Below, piece by piece: positions 32,445 to 40,917 of a DNA stretch of 41,613 bases. The stretch spans positions 1-41,613 of the forward strand of contig JBDRWD010000017.1 in the NCBI GenBank assembly GCA_039802205.1, given 5' to 3'. The notes under the pieces were generated by a model. That model was not told where the DNA came from, did no database searches, and saw only the letters and a list, made by a program, of their open reading frames with translations. The translations under genes were made by a program, and so were the position numbers. The DNA comes from a candidate division WOR-3 bacterium (GTDB taxonomy: Bacteria > Hydrothermota > Tepidihabitantia > SM23-42 > JAOAFX01). The stretch's first letter is position 1. Every line of letters starts with the position of its first letter.

Positions 32445-34714
32445 TATTTCTTGAACAAATCTCTTAGTTTCTTCTCCAGTTCCTTCTTCTTTTTATCGTA
32501 TTCTTCTTTTATCTTACCCTTGAGGCGTTCTTTTATCTTATCTGTATCCAGCCTGAACTGAGGGGAGAATAACTTGCCAGTGGCAAGGATATCCAGTGTT
32601 GCCCTTCCTTGGGGGTCATAGGATAATAACCAGTCTGCATGGTAATTTTTGAGCAGGTCCGATTCCCTCTTATTAAGGGTAAGGGTGAGGTTGAGTCTTA
32701 TGTCGCCATCAAGTTTTACATAGCCATCAACCAGAAAATTTCCTATATCGGTCGCCATAGACCAGTCTTCGATATGGGCACGGCCATTCTCAATCTTGTA
32801 AGATAAGACAAGGTCATTGAAGTTAATGGTCCTTCTCTCCTTGAAGCCAAGCCATTCGCATAACCGATTGAGAAATTCAAAGTTGTTAAAGGCTCCGTTG
32901 AGGAGTTTTACATTACCTGAAGCCGAGAGGTTGGCGATCACCTGTTTCTGCTGGAAACCCATACCGCTGAAATTGTTCACACCGGTGAGTCTGCCGGTCA
33001 GGTTTTCAAATTTCAGAAAGCGCTTTAAGATTTTCTGGACATTTATATTCTCCATCAAGCTGTGAATCCGGTAGGGTTCTGGACTGTTGATATTGTAGTA
33101 AAAATCAAACTGGACCTTGCCATCAAATGTCTCAGCACTACAATTCCGGAGGTCAATGATCCCGTTTTCATATTTAATGGTGGTATTGATATTTTTGAAT
33201 TCCATATCCATCCCTGTGAGCCGGTTTATCTTCACATTACCCTGGATTGTCACGGGAATTCCTTTCTGTTCAGCCTTTTTTTCTTGGCGGGTTTTTGGGA
33301 ATAATTCATCTAAATCAATAAGATTGGATGAATTATTGATCTGGATGATAGGGTGCTGGAAGTTCGATACATAACCATTCAAGGAAAAATCTGACCGGCC
33401 GATGTGCCCTGAGCATTCGGTAATCTTTGCTCCGTCATTCTGAACGGTCCCTTTAACCCGGAAATTGGTTATCGGCTTTGCCAGTCCGATTCCATCAATG
33501 GTTGCATCGGTGATTGCATACTCGCCAAAATAAGTAATCTTTTCTATACTTCCTTTCAGGGCAATATTCAAACTGACATCCCCAGATAATTTCATACCCG
33601 CACTCTGGTCTGAGAGGTTTTCAATATCCCTAAGATTCAGCGCTGATTTTACAATGAGGTCAAGAAGGGGCTTTTTTAGGTCATTTATTGATCCAGTGAT
33701 ATCGAACCGTGAGTTTCCTATCAGCCCCTGGATGATGATATTCTTGATGGAGTTGAGGTCGAAGGAAAAACTACCGTTGATTTTCTGGATTGGTTGTTTC
33801 AGTTCGGGTAATTTAATTGTGATATTCACCAGTTCACATTGACCATTTATTTTGGGTTCTTTTGTATTACCCAGGATTTTTGCCTCAGCCCTTATTGAGC
33901 CGGATAAGCGTTCAATCTTTACCTTTTGTGGAAAGAGCTCCCGCAATTTCGCTATTTCGGGGATGAGTAAATGTGCATTCAGGTTCAATAATTCTGCTTT
34001 TTCAATTGTGCCCGAAACCTGGACTTCGATCGGATCATAGACAATTTTTAATTCTTTCAGGTCGATATTTCGGGTCAGGGTATCATACTCTAAGGTGTTG
34101 TTTATCTTCAAGGCGACCACCGGTAGCGTTTTACTTTTTGCCTCCATAGTCTGTTGGCCGCTGATGGTAAGGAGGTTTTTGGCGATGGTGATTTGCTGTT
34201 TTATATCCTGGATATTGAAGGTGGTATTGGTTATCGCATCTTCATAGGAAAGGCTTGTCCGTTCAATATCAATCCGGTCAATGACGATGCGAAAATCCGG
34301 TCCCTCAAATTTTTGTAAGCGCGGGATTGTGATATTGTAGTAATTATCCTTATTCCTTTCAATGTTGAACTTGGCACCGTCAATGGTGATGCTATTGACA
34401 ACAACCTGGCGCCTGAATAGGGGAAAGAGCCGCAAATTCAATCGCACTTCTTTTATCTCCACCATTTTTCGGTCACTGAACCCGGGCGGATTCTTCAAAG
34501 ATAGATCTTCAATACCGATGGAAATCTTAAATCCTAATTTCAACGCAACATTTCCTACATCTACCGGATAATTGATGGCTTCAGATGCCATCCGGGCAAC
34601 TAAATTCTTGAGATAAGCGGGTGTGAGAAATGATCGGATTGCGATATAACCGATCACGATTAAAAGTACGATTATTCCGAGAATGATCCCTAAAATTTTT
34701 AATAATTTCTTCAT
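32444..34714 (-). CDS. AsmA-family protein
   Basis: The encoded 756-residue protein has one N-terminal helix (ILGIILGIIVLLIVIGYIAI) followed by a long periplasmic beta-rich region. The N-terminal AsmA signature is clear (VDVGNVALKLGFKISIGIEDLSLKNPPGFSDRKMVEIKEVRLNLRLFPLF), as is the C-terminal AsmA_2-type domain (FNFSGMGFQQKQVIANLSASGNVKLLNGAFNNF, DWSMATDIGNFLVDGYVKLDG). Such proteins form bridge-like channels for phospholipid traffic between the membranes. A coiled, charged tail (KEEYDKKKKELEKKLRDLFKK) ends the protein. AGGAGG precedes ATG 34714, 12 bp after the protease gene. Confidence 0.85.
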   Translation of the reverse strand: MKKLLKILGIILGIIVLLIVIGYIAIRSFLTPAYLKNLVARMASEAINYPVDVGNVALKLGFKISIGIEDLSLKNPPGFSDRKMVEIKEVRLNLRLFPLFRRQVVVNSITIDGAKFNIERNKDNYYNITIPRLQKFEGPDFRIVIDRIDIERTSLSYEDAITNTTFNIQDIKQQITIAKNLLTISGQQTMEAKSKTLPVVALKINNTLEYDTLTRNIDLKELKIVYDPIEVQVSGTIEKAELLNLNAHLLIPEIAKLRELFPQKVKIERLSGSIRAEAKILGNTKEPKINGQCELVNITIKLPELKQPIQKINGSFSFDLNSIKNIIIQGLIGNSRFDITGSINDLKKPLLDLIVKSALNLRDIENLSDQSAGMKLSGDVSLNIALKGSIEKITYFGEYAITDATIDGIGLAKPITNFRVKGTVQNDGAKITECSGHIGRSDFSLNGYVSNFQHPIIQINNSSNLIDLDELFPKTRQEKKAEQKGIPVTIQGNVKINRLTGMDMEFKNINTTIKYENGIIDLRNCSAETFDGKVQFDFYYNINSPEPYRIHSLMENINVQKILKRFLKFENLTGRLTGVNNFSGMGFQQKQVIANLSASGNVKLLNGAFNNFEFLNRLCEWLGFKERRTINFNDLVLSYKIENGRAHIEDWSMATDIGNFLVDGYVKLDGDIRLNLTLTLNKRESDLLKNYHADWLLSYDPQGRATLDILATGKLFSPQFRLDTDKIKERLKGKIKEEYDKKKKELEKKLRDLFKK

Positions 34715-34726
34715 CTCCGCCTCCTT

Positions 34727-35365
34727 TTAAATCAAAATATGCCCGGAAAAAATAACGCTGAACAATTTTACAAATGGGCCAATCCAGCCCCAGAGTACCG
34801 GGAAGCCCAGGTTATCGATGAATATCAGCGCAAGGAGTAAGAAAAAACCATACCGTTCCATTTCATACTCCAGGGATTTATATTGATAAGGAAGGAGGTT
34901 GAATAGTATTTTGGAACCATCCAGAGGTGGAATTGGGATGAGATTAAAAGCACAGAGCACAAGATTGAAATAGAGACTCAATTTTAACATTAGCAATATT
35001 GGAAAAATGACAGCAGGACTGAAATGTGTGGTGTTAAGCAGACGCAGGAGTAAGCCCGAGACCATGGCGAGGAGGAAGTTTGCACCTGGCCCGGCAAGGG
35101 AGGTGAAGATTATTCCCTTTTTAAGATTATAAAAGTTATACGGATTTACTGGAACCGGTTTTGCCCAGCCAAATCTGAAGAACAAAAATGCAAGAAATCC
35201 AATCGGGTCAATATGTTTCAGGGGATTGAAGGTCAGTCGTCCCTGCCACTTTGCGGTTGGATCGCCCATTCGTAAGGCAGCAAACCCGTGGAAGTATTCA
35301 TGGACAGTGAGGGCGAGGAGAAGTGGGGGAAGCGACAATAATAACTCTAAGATACGTTCAGCCAT
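34727..35365 (-). CDS. Site-2-protease-like M50 membrane metalloprotease
   Basis: This 212-residue integral membrane protein carries the zinc motif HEYFH (HExxH) in the first helix, LTFNPLKHIDPIGFLAFLFFRFGWAKPVPVNP, and the third zinc ligand in NLIPIPPLDGSKIL (the NPDG motif). No PDZ domain is present, placing it in the short S2P/M50 group. It probably cleaves a membrane-anchored substrate within the bilayer; the substrate is unknown. Its start overlaps the end of the nucleotidyltransferase gene by 19 bp. Confidence 0.9.
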   Translation of the reverse strand: MAERILELLLSLPPLLLALTVHEYFHGFAALRMGDPTAKWQGRLTFNPLKHIDPIGFLAFLFFRFGWAKPVPVNPYNFYNLKKGIIFTSLAGPGANFLLAMVSGLLLRLLNTTHFSPAVIFPILLMLKLSLYFNLVLCAFNLIPIPPLDGSKILFNLLPYQYKSLEYEMERYGFFLLLALIFIDNLGFPVLWGWIGPFVKLFSVIFSGHILI

Positions 35366-36513
35366 TTTTTGATCACCTCCAACGACTCTTTTTTTGATTT
35401 CACCAATCCATCGAGTTGCATCTTATGGATCCCGGAGAGGACTTCTCTAAATATCGGTCCGGGTTTTAGATTCAACGCCAGCAGGTCATTGCCCCGGATA
35501 AGGGGTTTTATCTTGCTTAAGATATAATACCTCCTTATTTTTTTTCGCAAACTTTTATACAGTCTACCCAGCAACCTTATGACCCGGGGATTGACATTAC
35601 GCAGGGCATAAAAGATTTCGCTATTCAGTTTCGCATCCTTTAATGTATTCCGGATGCGCTGGAGATTCTGAAAATTGCTCACGAGTTCTTCTTCCTCTTT
35701 GCTCAGAGGAAATTTATCCTCCAGAAGACTCAAAAAATAGTAAAGTCTCAAATCCTCGGGAATTTTTTTAATTAAGTTGAGTTTCTTGATATCAAATTCC
35801 AGGACCTCGTATTTATGGAGATCTTTTAAAGTACGCAGATAGGTTTTTTCTTCAAAAATCAAACGCAGTTCATTCAGGATGCGCTGTTTTGATACTTTTT
35901 TCAATACCCGCAACCATACCGCTTCATAGATTAATTTCTCGGTCTTGGGTTCTAATTTGAAATTAAGCCGGTTTTTGTAGCGTAATGCCCGGAAGATCCG
36001 GGTGGGGTCATCCAAAAAACTCTTGGGATGGATTACCCGTATCCAGCGTTTTTCAAGATAGATGCGACCTAAGAAAGGATCAAGCCATCTTATTCGTTCT
36101 TTTTTTAATTCAAGAGCCATTGCATTTATCGAAAAATCCCGGCGCCGTAGGTCGCCGTGGATATCGGATTCAAATACCTGGGGCAGGGCACCGGGCTTGG
36201 GATAAATTTCATCTCTGGTCATCGCAATATCAACCCGGGTTCGATTCTTAAAAATCGTCGCTGTGCCAAAGTCCGGATGGATTTCCAGTTTGCCCTGGAG
36301 GATTTTATTTAATTCCCGGGCAGCTTTCAATGCATCCCCATGGACTGCGATATCAATATCCCTGGTCTTCCTTCCTAAAAGGGTGTCTCTAATGATACCA
36401 CCGACCAGGTAAGCTTCGTATTCTGAGTTAAGAAAGAAATCGACGACCTTACTTAAAACCGATTTCTTTCTCTTCTTTACCAAAGATTTTAATTTTTCCA
36501 AACCGTTCTTCAT
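35347..36513 (-). CDS. CCA-adding enzyme / poly(A) polymerase-type nucleotidyltransferase
   Basis: This class II nucleotidyltransferase carries AYLVGGIIRDTLLGRKTRDIDIAV (GG and DxD catalytic motifs), DFGTATIFKNRTRVDIAM, the RRRDFSINAMAL motif, DDPTRIFRALRYKNRLNF and the ERhxxE-like neck. It probably adds CCA or part of it to tRNA; with one such gene in view, CCA versus A-adding cannot be separated. The start is uncertain: ATG 36513 and TTG 36534 are both in frame and both overlap the DUF3467 gene by over 60 bp, but no start codon exists closer to the conserved part, so the overlap looks real. Confidence 0.9.
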   Translation of the reverse strand: MKNGLEKLKSLVKKRKKSVLSKVVDFFLNSEYEAYLVGGIIRDTLLGRKTRDIDIAVHGDALKAARELNKILQGKLEIHPDFGTATIFKNRTRVDIAMTRDEIYPKPGALPQVFESDIHGDLRRRDFSINAMALELKKERIRWLDPFLGRIYLEKRWIRVIHPKSFLDDPTRIFRALRYKNRLNFKLEPKTEKLIYEAVWLRVLKKVSKQRILNELRLIFEEKTYLRTLKDLHKYEVLEFDIKKLNLIKKIPEDLRLYYFLSLLEDKFPLSKEEEELVSNFQNLQRIRNTLKDAKLNSEIFYALRNVNPRVIRLLGRLYKSLRKKIRRYYILSKIKPLIRGNDLLALNLKPGPIFREVLSGIHKMQLDGLVKSKKESLEVIKKWLNVS

Positions 36514-36739
36514 ACTTTTTGAGATTCTCTTCAAGGGCCTCTTTCAATAAATAGGCATTCTGTGGGGTCATTATGATTCTTGAGAACACCTTTGCTTTTT
36601 GGAGCCCTGGTAGCATCCGTGCAAAGTCAAGGATGAACTCCGAAGGTGAATGGGCAATCAGCACAAAATTAGAGTATACTCCATCCGAGTGTTCGGGACT
36701 TAATTCAATATTGATGGGTGGTCTTTTTTCTTCATCCAT
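36449..36739 (-). CDS. DUF3467 protein
   Basis: The encoded 96-residue protein matches DUF3467: INIELSPEHSDGVYSNFVLIAHSPSEFILDFARMLPGLQKAKVFSRIIMTPQNAYLLKEALEENL is the family core almost complete. Function is unknown; the family is small, cytosolic and widespread. AAAGGAG precedes ATG 36739. It is the first gene of a five-gene operon (nucleotidyltransferase, M50 protease, AsmA, mutM), so it shares their promoter. Confidence 0.85.
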   Translation of the reverse strand: MDEEKRPPINIELSPEHSDGVYSNFVLIAHSPSEFILDFARMLPGLQKAKVFSRIIMTPQNAYLLKEALEENLKKYEERFGKIKIFGKEEKEIGFK

Positions 36740-36757
36740 TATCGCTCCTTTTGTTTA

Positions 36758-36785
36758 ATTATATCCAATAACGGCTGTTAATCAA
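36758..36785 (-). promoter_or_regulatory. Promoter of the DUF3467-mutM operon
   Basis: On the minus strand TTGATT (36785-36780), a 16-bp spacer and TATAAT (36763-36758) lie 18 bp before ATG 36739, with AAAGGAG between. Confidence 0.8.
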
Positions 36786-36820
36786 GTCTGAATAAATTTT
36801 CAAAAACCGATTATACTCTA

Positions 36821-39800
36821 TTATTTTTTCTGTGCACCAGAACCGGGTTTAAAATCTTTTGCTACTTCTTCAATGCGGTGTATCAATCCCAGTTCCTTAA
36901 AAAGGGCTGACGCCTTTGCAAAATAAGTGGCGGACCCTTCTGTTATCATGACCGGTGATTTTTGTTCCTCAAGATTTTTCAGCAAACAGGCATACTCGAA
37001 ATAGCATTCTGCCAGTTCTTTTTTCTGCCTTAACTCGGTGTAGATTTGTATCGCCTTTAAGAAATATTCTTCTGCTTTCGGGGAATGGTGGGCATCCGGA
37101 TAATGTGCGTATATTTTGCCGTAGGTGAAATAACAATTTGCCTTTTCCGGTTTTGAATTTATCTCTTCAGCAAATTTATAGCCCTTATCCACCAACCCGA
37201 TTACTTCTTCAAAATCTCTCCCTTGGCGCAGTAAAACTTGGGCGAGCAAACAGTAGGTATGTATCAGCGTGGATTTATCACCAATCAGTTCCAAAACTTC
37301 TTTTGCGTTTAAAAGATAACCTTCGGCTTCTTTCAGTTCATCAATTTTCAAATTCACCATTCCGAGATTGTTATTAACAATGCCGATGCCCTGTTGATTA
37401 CCGGTTCGTTCAAAAATTGCCAACGATTGCTGATAGACTTCCCTTGCCTGGTCGTATGCCCCGATATCATAATACACCAATCCTAAGTTGCTCCCGGTAA
37501 CAGCAAAACCATGTTTATCACCGATTTCTTCAAAAATTTCCCGGGTTTTCTTATACACCGCTATCGCCCTATCATAGGCATTTTCCTTGTAGTAAATAAT
37601 CCCCAGATTGATGTGGGCGATACCCAGACTTCTCCGGTCACCGATTTCTTCAAAGATTTTTAGAGCCTGCTGGTATGCACCTATTGCATCTTTATAATCG
37701 CCCTTATCCATATAGACATTGCCCAGATTATTCATGGCAATGCCAGTGCCGCGTTTATCACCTACTCGTTCATAAATTGCCAATGATTTTTTATAGGCTT
37801 CAATTGCCTGGTCATACTTCCCTTTATCATAGAGAATCGTTCCCCAGTTATTGAACCCTTTCGCACGTATGTTTTCCAACCTCGGGTTTAGATGGGTCGT
37901 CGACAGTTTCTCAGTTATCTTCAATCCTTCTTCGATTTCTTTTAGTGCCTCCTCCATCATTCCCTTGATTCTTAAGGAGGTGGCTCTTGAGAAATGAATT
38001 TCGGCTTTTTCCATCAGTCCTTCTGGAGAATTATCTGTCAACTTTACTAACTCCTCGCCCAGCACCATCAATGCCTCATCCCAGCTTCCCTGATTCTGAT
38101 AGACTCCGGCAATCTTTCTTTGTGCCATCACTTTAGTGATTGTATCATCAGTTACATTAAAAACCTCTTCATAATTTTTGATTGCCTTTTCATATTCCCC
38201 TTTTAGGGCATAAATATCGCCGAGGGCTTCCAATGCCTCAATGAAAACCGATTGATAATCTGTCTCTGGAGGTTGTTCTTCTTTTATCATCGATAAAATT
38301 TTTTCAAAATATCCCTTTGCCTCTTCATTCGCATACCGGTCTTTTGCCTTCTTTCCAGCCTTTTTTAGCCACTCCAGCGCCTTTTTCAGTTCATCGCTCT
38401 GGCTATACTGATAGGCGAGAATCTCGGTGAAATCATCCAGTCGGTGAGAAAATGCCTGCTCTATCGCCGCGCCGACGCGGCGGTGGAGTTCCCGGCGTTT
38501 TTTCTTCACCAGACTGTTATACACCACCTCCTGAATCAGGGGATGATTAAAGGTATAGGCTAAATCCGATTCAGTCTCCAATCTTCTGATATATCCCATC
38601 TCCTCCAGGGTGGCTAAATGGAATGTGAGCATGAGTTCTTCAAACCCATTGAGCATTTCTAATATCCGCACATAGAAATTCCTGCCCATCACCGCAGCAG
38701 CCTGGAGAATTTTGCGGAGTTCTGGACTGAGCCTGTCTAATCGGGCAGTGAGTAAAGCCTGGAGCGTATCCGGTATGGCAATGGATTGGATATCAGCGGT
38801 CATGCGCCAGACACCAGCTTCCAGCACCAGATAGCCACCATCAATAAGAGACCGTATGAGTTCTTCCAGATAAAAAGGGTTGCCCTCAGCCTTTTTAAGC
38901 AATTTATCGCACAGTGTCTGAGGAAAACCGGGACTTTTTAATAAATTAGCGATAATCTGGCTACTGGCATGGATATCAAGGGGCTTGAGGATTATTTTCA
39001 AATAAATATCCGGCAGTCTTTTCTTTAGTTTTTCTATAAAACGGTAACCCGGCAGTTCTGTTTCAAGCCGCAATATCGCGAGCAGAAAAAAGGGAAAGGG
39101 CCGGGGTGAAGAGAAGATGAAATCCAATAATTCCAGGGATTCGGCATCTATCCAGTGGAAATCGTCAATTGCGAGAATAACCGGCTGGTCATGGGCTATC
39201 CGGGCAAAAAGCCTGCATACACTCAAAAAAATCTGGAGTTTCAAATCCCGGGGTGTGAGATATTTAATCTTTTCTTCTAATTCCTCAGAAAAACGGATGG
39301 AAAAAAGATAGCCTAAATAGGGGAGCACCTCTCCATATTCATCTCTGAAGAATTCCTGAGCCTTTTTGAGCAATTTTGCTTGTATCACTTCTAAGGAATC
39401 GGCATCAGAAATTTTAAAGATTTGCTTTATTATCTGTAAAATCGGCAGAAAAGGAATTGCATCACCAAAGGAAAGGCAAGCAGTCTCAAGAAGCAGAAAG
39501 GGTGTTGAGACTTCAGAGGAGAGGTATTTTTTAAATTCCATAAAAAGCCTTGATTTGCCAATACCGGCATCGCCCAAGATAAAGCCGGCGCCAAATTCAC
39601 CTTTTGCTATCTTTTTTACCCATTCCTGAAGCAATGCCAACTCCTCGTCCCTTCCTACAAGGGGTGAGGATATCCCGTGAATTCCTCTTTTGGGTTCGGG
39701 TTTTTCTTTTAACCTCAAAGGTTTGAAAATCCTCACCGGTTTTTCTATGCCTTTCACCACCACTGGGTCCAATATCTCATATTCAAAAAGATACCTTGAA

Positions 39801-40288
39801 GCCCGGTAGACCGTTTCTGAGACGATGATTTCACCCCTCTGGGCAATATCTTTTAATCGGGAAGTCAAGTTTACTACATCGCCCATCACTGTCCATTCTT
39901 TTTTCTCTTCGGAACCGACTTCGCCTGCGACCACAATCCCGGAATTGATACCTATATGGAGGCCCAGATCCGTCTTTTTCTTTAATTTTTTGCTGATACA
40001 CTCGTTCACCTCGGGAATGAGTTCCAGCATTCTTAATCCCGCCTTTATTGCCCTTTCCGGGTCATCTTCATGGGCAAAAGGCAGTCCGAATAAAGCAATC
40101 ACCAGATCGCCTTCATACTTATGGACTATGCCACCCTGGTCAATGATAGGTTTATTCAATATCTCAAAAGTGGTATTTGCAACTTCCTGGACATCTTCAG
40201 GGTCAAGTTGGGAAGATAAGGCAGTAAAGCCCGAAAGGTCCGCGAAGATGATGGTGATAAGTCTTCTTTCCTGAGGTTTAAGGTCCAT
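36821..40288 (-). CDS. Class III adenylate/guanylate cyclase fused to a STAND-type ATPase and TPR repeats
   Basis: The order in this 1155-residue protein is as follows. A cyclase domain (1-190) has metal Asp17 (FADLSGF) and Asp61 (KYEGD), Lys57, Thr133 at the purine-specifying position, and transition-state Asn140 and Arg144 (VNLTSRL). It is complete and of IIIb type. An AAA_16/STAND ATPase follows, with Walker A (GDAGIGKS, 239-246) and Walker B (VILAIDDFHWID). The C-terminus has helical and about eight TPR units (AIEAYKKSLAIYERVGDKRG, AIGAYQQALKIFEEIGDRRS and so on). Such proteins are thought to couple ligand or protein sensing by TPRs to cyclic-nucleotide output. It is monocistronic. The TPR array is nearly perfect at the DNA level in places. 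Confidence 0.92.
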   Translation of the reverse strand: MDLKPQERRLITIIFADLSGFTALSSQLDPEDVQEVANTTFEILNKPIIDQGGIVHKYEGDLVIALFGLPFAHEDDPERAIKAGLRMLELIPEVNECISKKLKKKTDLGLHIGINSGIVVAGEVGSEEKKEWTVMGDVVNLTSRLKDIAQRGEIIVSETVYRASRYLFEYEILDPVVVKGIEKPVRIFKPLRLKEKPEPKRGIHGISSPLVGRDEELALLQEWVKKIAKGEFGAGFILGDAGIGKSRLFMEFKKYLSSEVSTPFLLLETACLSFGDAIPFLPILQIIKQIFKISDADSLEVIQAKLLKKAQEFFRDEYGEVLPYLGYLFSIRFSEELEEKIKYLTPRDLKLQIFLSVCRLFARIAHDQPVILAIDDFHWIDAESLELLDFIFSSPRPFPFFLLAILRLETELPGYRFIEKLKKRLPDIYLKIILKPLDIHASSQIIANLLKSPGFPQTLCDKLLKKAEGNPFYLEELIRSLIDGGYLVLEAGVWRMTADIQSIAIPDTLQALLTARLDRLSPELRKILQAAAVMGRNFYVRILEMLNGFEELMLTFHLATLEEMGYIRRLETESDLAYTFNHPLIQEVVYNSLVKKKRRELHRRVGAAIEQAFSHRLDDFTEILAYQYSQSDELKKALEWLKKAGKKAKDRYANEEAKGYFEKILSMIKEEQPPETDYQSVFIEALEALGDIYALKGEYEKAIKNYEEVFNVTDDTITKVMAQRKIAGVYQNQGSWDEALMVLGEELVKLTDNSPEGLMEKAEIHFSRATSLRIKGMMEEALKEIEEGLKITEKLSTTHLNPRLENIRAKGFNNWGTILYDKGKYDQAIEAYKKSLAIYERVGDKRGTGIAMNNLGNVYMDKGDYKDAIGAYQQALKIFEEIGDRRSLGIAHINLGIIYYKENAYDRAIAVYKKTREIFEEIGDKHGFAVTGSNLGLVYYDIGAYDQAREVYQQSLAIFERTGNQQGIGIVNNNLGMVNLKIDELKEAEGYLLNAKEVLELIGDKSTLIHTYCLLAQVLLRQGRDFEEVIGLVDKGYKFAEEINSKPEKANCYFTYGKIYAHYPDAHHSPKAEEYFLKAIQIYTELRQKKELAECYFEYACLLKNLEEQKSPVMITEGSATYFAKASALFKELGLIHRIEEVAKDFKPGSGAQKK

Positions 40289-40372
40289 TGTATCAACCCT
40301 ACTTTCTACGATTGCTCAGGAAAAAGAAGTGGTTTTAAAATCGGTTCGGTCATTTTACCATTTCCTGAATTT

Positions 40373-40400
40373 ATTCTACTGATATTTTTCCGCCTGTCAA
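40373..40400 (-). promoter_or_regulatory. Promoter of the cyclase gene
   Basis: On the minus strand TTGACA (40400-40395), a 16-bp spacer and TAGAAT (40378-40373) would give a leader of about 80 nt. Only a weak ribosome site (GTAGGGTTG) precedes ATG 40288. Confidence 0.7.
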
Positions 40401-40407
40401 GAAAAAT

Positions 40408-40516
40408 GAATTTTTAGGGCGAGATTGTAGCCTCGCAAAAATGGTAGTCGCTGGCTTTAGCCTGCACCGAATTTTATTGATGATCCACCCGGTAGTCGCA
40501 GGCTTCAGCCTGCGCC
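40408..40516 (+). repeat. Cluster of three REP-like hairpins
   Basis: Three palindromes follow each other in the same orientation: GGGCGAGATTGTAGCCTCGC (about 40417-40436), GTAGTCGCTGGC-TTTA-GCCTGC (about 40443) and GTAGTCGCAGGC-TTCA-GCCTGCG (about 40493). They share the GTAG head and GGC/GCC core with the REPs elsewhere. Confidence 0.7.
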
Positions 40517-40804
40517 GAAATATCTCATGTGCAAATTTGTAAAGAAATATCTCATGTGCAAATTTGTAAAGGTAATCAATGATTTAGCGTTTGGTATTTT
40601 TGTTGGACAAGGGTTTCACCTTGCATAAATAAGAGATGCCAATTTGAAGTCATCGGATAGTAACCGGTAAAATGGTAGTCGCTGGCTTTAGCCTGCGGGT
40701 AAATCTTTTTACATCCCAGAATATTTCGCACCCTGAAGGGTGCGGCTACCGCTAATAATCCAGTGCATAAAAATAATTTGACAAAAAAATTGGAGTGGAG
40801 TCAG
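40517..40804 (+). mobile_element. MITE-like element, copy 4 (left end lost), with a 27-bp tandem duplication
   Basis: From about 40550 the sequence follows copy 1 (GTAATCAATGATTTAGCG, the internal REP-like hairpins, CTAATAATCCAG, AATTTGACAAAA) to a diverged right terminus (GGAGTGGAGTCAG, ending 40804). The left terminal repeat is missing. A perfect 27-bp tandem duplication (40517-40543 and 40544-40570) sits at the broken edge. Confidence 0.75.
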
Positions 40805-40820
40805 AAAATCACTCGCCGTC

Positions 40821-40848
40821 TTGACTTTTTCAGGATTTTGAATATGAT
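40821..40848 (+). promoter_or_regulatory. Promoter of the right-edge secreted protein gene
   Basis: TTGACT (40821-40826), a 16-bp spacer and TATGAT (40843-40848). The -35 region (TTGACTTTTTC) is shared with the promoter at 13184. MITE copy 4 ends 16 bp before the -35 box. Confidence 0.7.
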
Positions 40849-40917
40849 ATTATTAACAACAGGGAGGTGAAACATAAAAAATCTTTAGGCACTATATTGA
40901 GCATGAAAGGGGGTGTT

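Noticed and set aside
39117-40274. Plus-strand open frames opposite the cyclase gene
   Set aside because: They are antisense shadows of a clearly coding gene, with no ribosome sites or recognisable motifs.
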